Below, piece by piece: positions 41,101-55,100 of a DNA stretch of 64,000 bases. The translations under genes were made by a program, and so were the position numbers. Under the pieces are notes generated by a model that was not told where the DNA came from, made no database searches, and was given only the letters and a program-made list of their open reading frames with translations. Origin of the DNA: Siphonodentalium dalli (Eukaryota > Mollusca > Scaphopoda > Gadilida > Siphonodentaliidae); contig CP136066.1 of NCBI GenBank assembly GCA_032622095.1, positions 92,525,319 to 92,589,318 on the forward strand. Direction: 5' to 3'. Position 1 is the first letter of the stretch, and the number at the start of each line of letters is the position of its first letter.

Positions 41101-44100
41101 ATATACAGTTCCGCTCATATGCCAAATATAATCAGCGCGTAAATAGTATATTGTCGTCAAGACGTACGCTGGTGTACTTAAACAAGAGACTGCTCGTATT
41201 ACAGAAGCTGTGCTTCTGTTTACATAACGCAGCGCAATTCTATTGGTTAATCACACAAAAATGATATAAACGCTCTTTATTATTTCCATAACAGGAAAAC
41301 AGTAACAAATAACGCTCTTTATGTTTACCATATCCGGATCTAAACAAAAGCCAGGAAAAGTAACTTTTTTTGCTTTTGTTACATAACAAAAGGGAAAAGT
41401 TGACAATAACATACTGTTTATGCCATATTTCTGATTGACATAAGAACAAAGTCTGTCAATATCTTACTATTCCTTCTGTTTATGGCGGTTTTTGACGGAG
41501 ATGAATATTGTAACAGCATACCCACCGCCAAGGCCTGCCGTATCTTTAACCACTGACATAATATAATTATTGGATTTTTATATCACAGATTTGACATCAA
41601 AATCGGCAAAATTTAAGTTTTCAGGTTTGGACCATTTTTTCAAGTAAAGTGGAACTATATTTGGTATCAAAGGTGCTTATTATTTCACTAGGGGATTTCC
41701 CGTCTAAAATGACGGGTAAATAAATGTCCTTTGATACTTTCTGGTATTCGCGTGCATGATCAGATTCTTATTTATATTAGAAATGGAATGGCTAATATTA
41801 TTATCTTTTATTGCCTCCTATCGGGAGAGTTTATATATTTTTACCACCCCGCTTCAGCAGGTATGCATGCATGGGTGTAGCCAGTTTGCTCTAATGCGGA
41901 TTCGTCAGCTGATAGCAATGACATAATTGATGCGGTGAGCCCAGCAGATGGGCGGATATCCAATATCATGGACGCCTCACACACCAACACTTTCAGAATT
42001 CCTCATGACGAACAGTATGAATAATTAACTTTCATTTCCCTATTTAAGCTATATAATCGAACCACTGCAGGGGTAGTTCATGTGCGACATATTGATATAC
42101 TTTTCAGCTATTGTCTAAGTGGATTAATGCCAATAGTTTAGTACGAAAGGTTCTGGTCCTCTGGACGCCTACCAATTCTTCAGTTCGAGAGTATTCGGGG
42201 CACAACATTAATATTTAAAATAGCACCCAGTTCTAACGATGATTGAACGTTCGACTCTACAACCCATGCAATTCCACGACAAAATCAACGCCCTTACTTA
42301 TATTCACACTCAACATGATGACCAATTAATTTTGCGCCCTTTTCCAATGTTATGGTAGAACGCTTGGAAGTTTCATCTGTACAGTAGCAAAGCAAGTGTG
42401 GGTTTGTGTGTGACCTCATATGACGTCATTTACGTCATAAGAAATAGTGTCTACTTGAGTGCAAATACGGCGTTTGTGAACCATGTTTGATCTCGTGCAT
42501 TCGTTGACCAATCGGCGTGAAAGTTGGTGAGTCATCTTCTACGACACAATGTAGGCAGTGGTCCAAATTTGGGCTAAGTTGGACGCATGGTTGAAAAGTG
42601 ATAAACGCGCCAAAAGCGTGACCGAGTTATACACACACATTGACACACATATTCTGTCTTAAACCCATATATGCCGAACTTTTTTTTCTTATTTATTGTT
42701 ATGATATTATATAGTTTCAGGTTAGTAATGGGCAAAATCAACATTGGATGGCAATGTAAAGGGTCTTTTCCCAAATTTTAACCCAGCCAAAGAACCGTCC
42801 TTTATAAGGGATGCTAGGCATACACGTGGTCAATTTATGTTCATTTTAACTATATTAATTAGATCATGCAACATGAAATAACATTTAGTATCATCAAGAA
42901 CTGTGAATTGATACCCACCGGCAAGTGTTGTATTCCTTATTCGAAAAAAATATATTTAGGTCAAATAGAGTGTGTTCTAGGGTGGCCCCCAAGAAACTCT
43001 TTCAACACACCCCACTCACCCCACCCCGCTCAAAAATGGTCGCCGTCCAGAGTGGTTCAAATAGGGCACCATGCCATATCTCGGCCATTTGACCGATTTA
43101 GGTCAAATAAAGGGTATTGCAGAGTAGTCCCCCAAGACATTATACTTCTCCACCCTCTCATCCCACCCCCGATTTTTTCATCTTCTCCCCTCACACCCCA
43201 CCCTATCCAAAATGTCCGCCGTCCAGAGGGGATCAAATATGGCACCCATGCCATATCTCGGCTACTTGACCGCTTTAGGTCAAATAAAGGGTGTTGTACG
43301 GTGGTCCCCAGGACATTCTACATCTTCACCCACACACCCCACCCCGATTCAAAATGACCGCCGTCCAGAGGGCACCCATGCCATATCTCCGCTATTTGAC
43401 CGACTTAATTAGGTCAAATAAACGGTGTGGTAGGGTGGACCCAAGACATTCTACATCTTCACCACTCACACACCACCCCGATCCAACATGGTCGCAACCC
43501 AGAGGGGTTGAAATAGGGCACCCATGTCATATCTCCGCTATTTGACCGACTTAGGTCGAATAAATGGTGCTGTGTGGTGGCTCAAGACATTCTACATCTT
43601 CACCCCTCACACCCCACCCCGATCCGAAATGGTAGCCGCCAAGAGGGGTTGACATAGGGCACCCATGCTATATCTCGGCTACTTGACCATTTTATGTGAA
43701 ATAAAGGGTGTTGTATGGGTCCCAAGACATACTACATCTTCACCCCTCACACCCCACCCCGATCCAAAATGGCCGCCGTTCAGAGGGGTCAAATAGGGCA
43801 CCCATGCCATATCTCCGATATTTGACTGACTTAGGGGTCAAATAAAAGGTGTGGTAGGGTGGACCCAAGACATTCTACATCTTCACCCTACCCCGATCCA
43901 AAATGGTCGCCGCCCAGAGGGGTTGAAATATGGCACACATGCCATATCTCCGCTATTTGACCGACTTAAGTCAAATAAAAGGTGTGGTAGGGTGGGCCCA
44001 AGACATTCTACATATTCACCACTCACACCCCAACCCGATCCAAAATGGTCGGCACCCAGAGCAGTTCAAATAGGGCGCCCATGCCGCCTCTCGGCTATTT

Positions 44101-46111
44101 GACCGATGTAGGTCATATTTCGGCTATTTGACCGATTTAGGTAAAATAAAGGGTGTTGTAGGGTGGCCCCTAGCAAACCGGTGTGCTACGCCGCTAGTTC
44201 TTATAACCTGAAATCTCTGTTTGCATTACCGCAAAACCTACACAATAGAATTCATAACATTAACATTGTAAACATTTGACCATGCATATGCCTAGTATAC
44301 TTTATAACGGATCGAGAATCAAAATATTCGGAGCCCCAGCCATGCCTAGCGTCCTTTATAAAGTACACTAAGTCAAGGAGATATTTTCGCTAGATATATC
44401 CACAAATTGCAATAAATTTATCATATATTCATTTAAAAACAGTATTGTGATAATACTGAAATAAGTTATAGCATGGGGTTAAAAATATTTATTGTGTGAA
44501 ATTACCTCCCTTGTTGGTTTATTTTCCACGAAAAAACAGCAACAATTAAAACCCGACTTACAGGCAAAAATAATGCTAAAATTGCTGATCGAATTTAGTA
44601 TCATGCTGTACTGTCAAGGATGTTCTATATTTATACATTCACGAACGTTCAAAAGTGGAACATTCCACTACAAATCACCCATCTAAGCAGAAATTATAAG
44701 CGTCCTTTTAAAAGGACGCTAGGCATATATGTCAAACTGATGTGGTTTGTAGACAAAATAACTCAAGATGGCTTACAAAATGGAAACAAACAAAAAAAGT
44801 TGATTTTCCTCATATACCCAAACATTATTCTCTGCTCCGAAAATGTAGCAAATTGTGACACGGTTGGTTATTAACCATGTTACTTTATCAACTTACAACT
44901 AAAATTAATTATCTATTCTGGTTGTCTCATATGAGATATGAAAAATTCATTTTAAAGGATGCAGTGTGGAATTTTGCCAAAAACGTCTCGGGCCATGTTT
45001 TGAACGGAAATGCGCACAAACGGAACTGAGCGAGACCACATTATTTGGCTACTGTCGCACATTAGCATCAACATTGATATATACATGGTTTATATCGAAA
45101 TAGCAGCCAGGGACTGACTGGTGAGGTAAGATGAACTAGGTTGTACTAGGGGTGGCTATATGGTGATGGGTGGGGTCCACAGTGAGATGATAGGAATACA
45201 TGTATAAGGAGTGGTCATGTGTGAGGTGAATATGTATACATGGAGTGGCTATATGGTAATTGAAGTGTTGTATGTGTAACACAAATGTCGCTACACAGTT
45301 GTCTGTGTAGTTTATGTATATATGGAGTATGGTCATGTCTGCATGTGTACCTTGTGTGGCTGTATTGTCATGGCTGGGGTATACATATGTTGGCTGTATG
45401 ATCACGGATGGGGTGTATGGATAAATAGGGCAATGTGTATAGGTGTACATGGAATGACTGTATGGTCATGATTGTTGAAATGTATATGCATACATGTACA
45501 GCTTGTTGGTCATTGGCTGGCGTGTGAGTATATATGAAGTGACATTGTGGTCTGGATGTATATGGCATGTCTATGATATTTTCTGTTACTGACATATTGT
45601 CATTGGTGGGTGTATATGTATACAGGGAGTGGCTGAATTGTCATGGATGATGTGTATAAGCAAATCTGGAGTGTACAAATGGACATATGTTAGGGGTATT
45701 GGTATATAAATTCAATGGTAGTGTGTATATGTACACCTGGAGTGAATATATGGACAAGTGTGGGGTGTATATGTATATCGTGAGTGGCTATATGGCCATG
45801 CATGGGTGTGACAAATATGTATACAGGGAGTAACCATATCCATATGGCCAATGGTGGAGTGAATATGTATCCAAGGTGTGACTATGTGTCCACAACTGTG
45901 GTGTATGAGTATATTGTATGGCTGAATTATCATGGGTAATCTGAAAATGCAAGTATGGAGTGCATGGGTGGCCGTGTTTACAGTGTATAAGCATATATTG
46001 AAAGGCTGTATCACCACGGGTGTGGCGAATATGTAGATGTATACAGGGAGTGACCGTATGGCCAAATTGTAGAGTGAATAGGTATACACGGAGCTGTATG
46101 GCCATTGATGG

Positions 46112-46160
<49 letters not shown>

Positions 46161-49100
46161 TTGGGAGTGACTCTATGGTTATGTGTGTGGTGTATATGTA
46201 TATCTCTAATGGCTAAATGGCCATGTGTGTGGTATACTAGGTATACAGGGAATAACCTTGGGCCAATGGTGGAGTGAATATGTATACAAGGAGTGATTGC
46301 GTGGTAAATTGGTAATACATTTGGTGTATGATTGTCATGGGTGAGGTGTATATTCAAACCCGGAGTGTATGAATGCCGAGTGTGCGGGTTATTGGTATAT
46401 ACAGGACTGTATGGCCATAGGGCATGGGTTGTATATGCACACTTGGAATGAATCTATGGTTATGTGTGTGGTGTATATGTATATCTTGAGTGGCTATATG
46501 GCCATGGGTGTGGCGACTATGTATACAGGGAGTGACTGTATGGCCAATGGTGGCGTGAAAGGGTATGCAAAGAGTGACTGTATGGTCCAGTGTGGTGTAT
46601 GCTTGTCATGGGTGAGGTTCGTATTCAAGTCTGGAGTGCATCAATGGCCGAGTGTGCAGTGTAATGGAATAAACAGAAGGGTTTTGTGGCCATTGGCGAT
46701 GTGTATACTATTTACACATGGAGTGACTCTTGTCAGGAGTGGGGTGTATATGTATAGCTTGCGTGTTTATATGGGCATGGGTGTGGCCAATCTGTATACA
46801 CGCTCATTCTTTGGTCATGTCCTGACTGATCAGGCATAAATAATTCTGAGTCCGATAATCTTCATTGGAATCAGCTGAAAAAATGTAGTTTACCTGAAAT
46901 ATTTGTAAGTTTGTAAATATGACCACATATTGTCAATTGGATTATTTGAGTGGGTTGGTTGTAGTTACCTAGCAACCATTGCTAAAGAAACAATGAATAA
47001 ATGTGCGATGAAAGCCATATAACTATCGATTCCGTGGTAGTACACATAGTGTTAAGTATTTTCGCCAGGCGTTTAGTGATTTACAAAGTGTTATGACTAC
47101 TGAAGATTTATAAAAAAAATTTAGGGTGGGTCCCTAGCAGTGGATTACCAAATGCTATCCCTAATAACTTTATATCCGAAACGTCACTGAGAAGAGTAAA
47201 AAAACAATTCTTGTTCGGGAAATGTTAGTTGGGTGCTGGAACGTTGTGAGCATTAATTTTTGCAAGAACTGATAGTTGTAGGTCATATATCCATCGCAAA
47301 TTCCCCAACTCACAACTTTCTCTAATATTGTGGCCTATGTACTGTTGATTGCTCCCTGCTTGGTGTATGGCCTGCATACCGACACTGTATTCACTGGTTA
47401 TTGAATGTAACTGTTGTTCCAAATGGCTGCTCTCAATTTTCCAGCACACAGCTAACAATATGTTCAAATTGTTGAAGCAGTGTTGCTCTCTAGTAAATAG
47501 TCCTTCGAGCCTTTTACTAGTTCAGATCATGTACTGTTTATGGCAATTATTCATTTCCAATAATTTTTTATACTTGCGGAGAACCCTCCTCGAAAACTTT
47601 CCCTTCTAAAAGATGACTAAAGTCAACTTTGTGACATTTTTATTGTTATTTAATATGCTTGATGTGATCTCAGGTAGCATAGATTCTTTCAGGTGGTTTA
47701 ACAATTAACTATATGTATATATAGGTCCGTCTGGACTTTCCACTTCCTGGGATAGCTCAGGTGTGGAAACCCATTAAGTCGGGTTTGATCGTGACTTTTG
47801 TATTTGTATAAACACAAGGCTCGTCAGATTGTCAACTGTAAGCTTTTGCTTTTTCAACTGTTCCCCAAATAGTTAATGTCATTGACATAGGAACTATATT
47901 TTATCTGGATATATGACCCCTCCTCTTGGCACCCCCCTCTAAAACGTTTCCAATATAACCATGAAACAGTTAAGTGCAGTATCGTGTTTGACCTCTCACT
48001 GGGGACTCCGTCCAAAAAGTGTCCATTATAACTACGCAACACATATGTGAAGTTACATGCTTTAGTTACTAAAGTCACAAAATTGCAGTTATTTTGGACT
48101 TGATGGTAATGCATCGTGGCTTATGTACTGTCACAATTACAATAACAAGGTAGTACTCAAAATTCAGATTAAAATGTGATTAAAATGTGCCATATACCAA
48201 ATTGAACATGGTGATTGGACCCTAATTTTTTGGCATTATGATGGGGGTTGACTTCCATGGCTAATGCACTAAGGGTAGCAGAATATGAAACAACTGACAA
48301 ACAAATTGCCAAAAATATCACATTTCCCCCAATAACCTTGACCTTGGCAACTGACCTTGACCCTATATGGTATAGTGGCCCAGACCATTAATGAGCTAAC
48401 TATGAGTTAACATAATTTTTTTTTTTTTTATTCAAATATATGGTGTCGTTGTCACGGAAACCTGAATTTATAACGACATTGTACCCACCTCCACATGGGC
48501 ACGTCCTCCAAAAAGTTTTCCCTAGAACTAACCAACATATATTTGTATAAGTTCCATGCTTTAGTCAATAAATTCACAATTCAACCCTTAAAGTCCCAGA
48601 TAAGTAAATAACTCTATAATATACACAAAATCAGGATATCTTGGGAAATAAATGTTTTTGACCCATTTTGGAAAATGGCCACAAAGTTTAGAGGCCTATA
48701 TCTCAAGACTGCCTTATCGGTTGCAACAAGAACACAGTTCTCCTTGTAGCCTGTATGCTCTAGATTATTGCCGAGTAAAGATAACTGATATACAAACTCA
48801 GTGGGTAGAAAATGTATGACCCGATATGAAAAAGGCCAATATTTTGGTCAATGACCTTGACCTTTGTCTATGACCTTGACCTCTAGATGTGAAATCTTCA
48901 GTGTCAAATGAAAGCCCACCAAGATTAGCACCCCATATTAATGCCAACATAGAGTTACCGCATTAAACTTTCTTGGTATAGACCATTATAGGCATATTTG
49001 TTAAACCGGCCAAAAACACTATCCGTTGCCATGGAAACACATTTTCCACACTAAGCTACACTGCCCAGTATGCCCCAGCACTGACATAAACTTCAGATAA

Positions 49101-52100
49101 TGAGCTTTGTGAAAATCGTTGGTAGAATTTGCCCACCAAATTGGTACCATTTTTCTATTTTTGGGGAGCCTGGCTCATGGACTATGTCAAAATCTTTCAA
49201 CAAACACCTTGGAATTTCCGAACTGGCATATCACAGCCTTGATTTTAGTTTATTTGATAAATATCAGTCTTTGACTAACTACCGATGAGGAAATTCAGAC
49301 ACAGGAGGTGGTCGTATACAATTAGTAGACTCTATATAGACTTATAATATTTTCTCATAAATTAACTGGACTAACATATAATAATACATCGTCGTCTTGT
49401 CTAGCGTTATCCGACAAAGCCCGGATACATTACGCAAAACACATGACTTTCATAAAAGATAACCCAGCGTTAATCGCTACCTAGTCTGTGTGTTAATTAA
49501 TTACTGGTAACTAAATGCCGAACATAAGCTTGTGTTCGTCTTTTCTATGCCGAACACAAAACGCGTTTTACAAAACATCAAATAAAACACTTATTATTGA
49601 CCCAAACTTCGTATGGTAATAGTATGAATACATATGCCTATGAGCTTTATTTGTTATATTTCCCATTATTTGGGCTTGTGTTCGGTTATGTTCGGTTGTG
49701 TTCGGCTTTTATGACGACCGGTAAAGTTTTGTAAAGTACAGCACTAGTAAGTTTGGACTGACTTCTAGGGAGTTACTGTTTCTGAGAGGACAAGAGCCAT
49801 TCTAGCAAATAATTAGGTGATTTGGCCATACATGTATATGTAAATATTGGGTTGTGGTAATACTTGGAAATCTACTAGTAAGCAGGTATAAATATACAGA
49901 TTAACTTTAATAGACAATATCATTGTGAGTTGAACAATGCCTGGGGTCAGCCTACCCAAATTTGGCTTATGTCTGCGATTGTAAGCATTGGTATAGTATT
50001 ACAGCATTTGAGTACTGGGTTAATAGACAGGCTAGCATTTCATTCATTCACTCAAAAACAGTCGCGCAATTGATCCCACTACTGAGTAATTAAATATGCT
50101 CAATTTAAAACAAATTTCCTTTTCTTTGGATAAATTTTGCCAGGAGAACTAAATTTGTTAGAATTGTAGAGTAGCAAACATGTTACTCTAAAGTTTTGTT
50201 CATGGTTTTCAAGATGTTTAAACAAAATATTTTATATATAAAAAAAAAAAAAAAAAGAGTCAATGTCTCAGAATGGTTTGTTGTCTGTCAAAGCATTGTG
50301 TTTTTAATATTTGATTGCAGTTCTATATACAAAGGAAATTGCAAATAATGTTATCGAAATCTTGCAGTAGATATGAACAGCCATAAAAATATGTAAAAAT
50401 AAAATAAATAGACTAAAAATAATAATTCAAGCCTAACTACGGACCCATTTTTTTCTGACATGTAACTCAAACCAGATATTTATTTTTCTTTCCATGCCTA
50501 AATGGTAATGCAAATTTATGCCGAAAAAAACCTTGATGAAGGCTAAAGAAAACAATTATAGACAAAATGTAGCCATGCCCAGGATATATGTTCACTCATA
50601 ATTTCATAAGTGCTGCAGGCTTTAAGGGCCACCCTGTTATGTTTGTACACCTTTATGTTGGGTTATCTATAATCCTTGCATGCAGCATTATGGTTGTTTG
50701 CAGCCCAGATATGTTGTCTGTTTATTATATCCAGGTCTTAAAATCTATACAAATTTTTCAGAATCAAAATGTACTAGTAGCATTTCTACAGTGAATCAGC
50801 TGCTTCAACGAGAATAATGATTCTGATTCTCATCAGATTCTAAGCCCAGATATCTACCCTTTGGATCAGATTCAATGGAGAGCAAATCCTTAATGTAATG
50901 CTGAGAAGATGAGAAGAATGTTGGTAGGAAGAAAAACCTATAATTTTTAATTGGGACTTAACAATATACTCCTGATTGAGTATGATATTTAGAGCAGGAG
51001 CTATGACTCATTTGATAACCAAAATATCTTGGGTGTTGGGTATAGATGTTGTTGTTTTTGTTGTTGTATAGTCAAGGAATTCGATAGCAAGTGCTGGGCA
51101 AGGCTCACAATAGTGCTGAATTTATTAGAACAAAAGTACATTTTACAGTTGGCAACAGTTGCAATGCTTGGAAAATTCCAACCCAAGGTGCCATGGGTAG
51201 GGACAACATTTTATTTCTCTGAATTGTGGGGATCTGGGTCTGGTATGTTCTACTATTGGGAGGTGTGCAATTTCTAAGGTGGGTACCTTCTTGTCTCTGA
51301 ACTTAAGTGTATGATCCTAATATGAATGAGAGCGTAATGTATTCTTGGGAGTGCATCGTCAGGGACGAGTCTAGAGGTTTCCAATTGGGAGAAGTGATTT
51401 CTCCCTGTTTGGATGGAAGTTCAATATACACCCAACAACACCATTCTATGTTCCAGTAAGTATAAGGCTTGAGGCCATTAACTATAAAACTATTATAGTG
51501 AATAAGAACACCATTATAATCTATAAAATTATAAATATACGTTAAACATGGTGTTGGCATGATGGTATATGAGAGAGAAGTCACTTCTCTCTGTGATATG
51601 AGATAAGGAAGAAGTGGCACATTTTAGGGAGATGTCTCCCCAGTCAGCCTCTAGACTGGCCCCTGTACATAGTACTGGTACATATGCCATATTATAGCCC
51701 ATGTTCATTGTCAATTTGGGAGGGAGTGTAACCCAGATGCTATTAGGGCTGGGGTGCCACCAATTATAGCTTATGTGAATGATGAACATTGAAATTTTAG
51801 GGAATTTAATTTGAGCATTGTTACATGTATACCTAGTATTGATATTCTCAGTAAGTAAAGTTGTTGTGTCAATTTGGGGCGGGGAATCCATGATTTTGTT
51901 TGGGGGAGGCGGTTGCTCCATGTGTTCCTCCAAATGCTCTGATGTAGCCTTTAGAAGTTAAGTTTTGAGTGAAAACTTGCCAACTATTTATGAAAAATTG
52001 ACTGCAGACATTGCAGAGTATGACCACTACATTGATTAGTATGACACTGTGGCTGGGATTTGTGAATACAACGCTACGGTGCACACCCCATGCTTGTTGT

Positions 52101-55100
52101 TGGCATTCTGCCTTGGATATTATAATGGAAGAGAGATAACTCTTTATTCTGGAATATAGAAATGACGAAAATAACTCGCAGTCTGGGACTATTAGATTAC
52201 TAGTTCACCAGATCGTGAAATTTAAACTCAGAAGTCATTAGTTTTCGTTCTAAACGTATATACAATACCCGTTCTTGATATTTTTACCGTTAAATTATGA
52301 ATTTCGAGTGGTGATTATGTCCACGAAACCATTCCACCAAGAGGCGGTCGAATTGATGTCTGGTGAAGCTACCAAACTTGTTACACGAAACTGAATCAGT
52401 ATTTTTTCTTGGTAAGAGTTTATTTGACTTCAAACACTTTCTGTGCTATAATAGGGTAAATATTTGTGTACATATCGCGATCGTTAGTTACATAATTGAA
52501 AATTCAATTATCGAGATATTTGGTTCCAAAATAAATTCCGATTTTTGAAAACTCCCATAAATTCATTTCCGCTTTAATGATGGTTTAGAAAAAACGTGGA
52601 TTGCTAGCAACGAAAATGTTTTATTGTGCTAGTTTTGTTTCTATTTTGGTCTTCAAGAAGATAAATTATCGGAATATGACTGTATGGCATGTTTTAGTCT
52701 GCCTCATGACTAGAACCAACCCATACAAAAAGCAGTATGGTTGCATAGCGTCACATAACATTAATACTAGCGAATGTAGAACTAAGTTATTCACAAAATC
52801 CATTTCTGACGGGAACCAACCCATAAAAAAAACACTATGGTTGTATAGCGCAAAGTTTTTAAGTAACTGACGCCTCGAAAAAAATGTATATTGACTAAAT
52901 AACTAAGGTATTCAGAATGAAAATATAATACAAACATTTAAATAACGTTTTTTCTAGAAGAAGTGCTTTACTACAGTATGTTCTAATTTACATCGGTTTT
53001 ACCCATATTTTTCTGTTTCACCAGCATTTTACTTGCATGGGATTTACAAGGGTGTGTCTTTTTACATGGGTGTAGATGACTTTTGACAGAGCTTATTATT
53101 GTTAACCTGACTTTGTCATGATTTACTTGGAGCTGACACAGGTATGTCATTTTTACATGACTTTTGCCAGAGTATATCATTGTTAACCTGACTGTACCAT
53201 GATTTACTTGGAATTTACAAGGGTATGTCCATTTTATATGGCTTTTACGAGAATACATCAATGTAAGCCTGACTACCACACCCTTAATGACAATTAACCA
53301 GGGTATGTCATTTTAAGTGGATTTTACATGGCTTTTTCCAGAGTATGTCATTGTAAACCTCACTTTACCCGCTAGCAATCCACGTTTTTCTAAACCATCA
53401 TTAAAGCGGAAATGAATTTAGGGGAGTTTTCAAAAATCGGAATTTATTTTGGAACCAATTACATGGTTTACGGGATTTAACCAGAGTGTTTTATTGTAAA
53501 CCTGACTTTTGCACATTTTGCCAGATTAGAGCCAGGTAATTCATGATTAACCGGGAATATACCAGAGTGCTTGTAAGCGGTGTCCACCTGCAAATGCAAA
53601 TTTAAGTTTTCGCGGTGGCGAAGAGCCAACGACTGCCAGAGCGTAAAACCACACAACGTAATAGAACAGATTTCACAGACCATGATTCAAAGGACGCATC
53701 AATCGGGGCGAAATTAAAGCGATAGTGCGACACCGTATTACATAGTGTAAGCTGACCGATATACAATGAACATACCAAACAAGTATGCAAAATACAGAGT
53801 ATGTTTTTTAGACGCGGCCAAATATGCTTGTCAGTATGCACCATAAGAGGTGTAATAATGTCAGTATCACAGGAGTAGTTACTGAGCATAATACCATGCA
53901 GTGTATACTATCTACAGTTTAGAATGTTTGTGACAATCTGCTAAAGAAATTTAAGAGGTGGCAATCTAGAGGTCACGTTTTCTTACCGATATCCACCAAC
54001 TGATATACATATCCGTGTCACGATGAATCAAATCGTGTGATTTAAATTATGAAAACAAGTGATGGTCGTCGCAGTCAGCGATGGGTGTCGTACAGGGGCC
54101 ACTGAATTTATGAAATTGTTATGGCCTATTTCCACAAAACATATATATACTCCATGAATCCAGTGGTTCGACAATATAAATAAGATATAGTCTAGTTTAA
54201 CTATTCGGAATTAGCGACCTTTCAGTCCGGGATCGGATTCTGAGCACTAAAGAAGCCAATGAGACGGTTTTGTATTGACATTAGTAAAGGACTGCAGAAC
54301 TACATAACCAACTGTGTCTATTGTTAACACTAGAACACATCGCGTACGTTGGGTTAATTACCAACCCTGGAAAAGCCGCACAACCCTGTAATTCTCTTTG
54401 ATGCGAACGCTATCGAATCCGCCCCACATAAATACATGTTCAACCAGTCTTTTGATTATTCACATGCCATGTTATGTGCAGGTCAGTTTAATAAGAGACG
54501 CCTGTTTGTTATCACCCACCAGACGTCGCTATGACTATTGGGGTCCAACTAGAGTAGATATATAACTACTGTACATGCTGCTTATTGTTGGTAGTTATTG
54601 GCAATTCATATGTATGGGCACATACTCCCCTCCGAGGCATGGTATTTGTGCGGCCATTATATTCACGTGATGTCTCATTGACTTATTATTTTAAATAAAG
54701 ACAGTTTACCACCCGTTATGTTAATTGGTTGGACTAACGCCAGTATGTCGTATACATACAGGCAATTGCTCACTTTTCCTAATGTCGCGTAAATCGGCTT
54801 ATTCTAACAGTGCCGTCAGGTTTTTTCACGGTCATTTACTGCGCCTTCAGTCAATATGGTTCTGTGATGTCAGATTGTAAGTGTGATTTTACAACATAAA
54901 GCTATCCCCGATAATAGCAACCATCAAGGGTGCTTATACCTTAGACAGGTGAATGACGTCATATATATTATATCCATCAGTGATTTTTTAGATCGCTGGT
55001 ATGGATTTTTGAGAAATGATCACGTGACTTCAGGTTAGTAAAAGTGAGGAGATTACAAAAAAACGCGGATTTGGGAATGAAGCATCGCGATGAAAATGAA

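Noticed and set aside
42866-44102. ORFs with Pro/His-rich products
   Set aside because: They lie on the 140-bp satellite and read through its C-rich words.
44194-44198. CTAG followed by T as another Helitron end
   Set aside because: No clear hairpin of the right size sits just upstream, so the short motif alone is not enough.
45136-46357. Ile/His/Thr-rich ORFs up to 189 residues on the minus strand
   Set aside because: Translations of the GT-rich minisatellite and a (TA)n run; no gene-like composition.
51303-51933. 105- and 134-residue minus-strand ORFs
   Set aside because: No domain, low-complexity stretches, no supporting splice pattern; probably chance.
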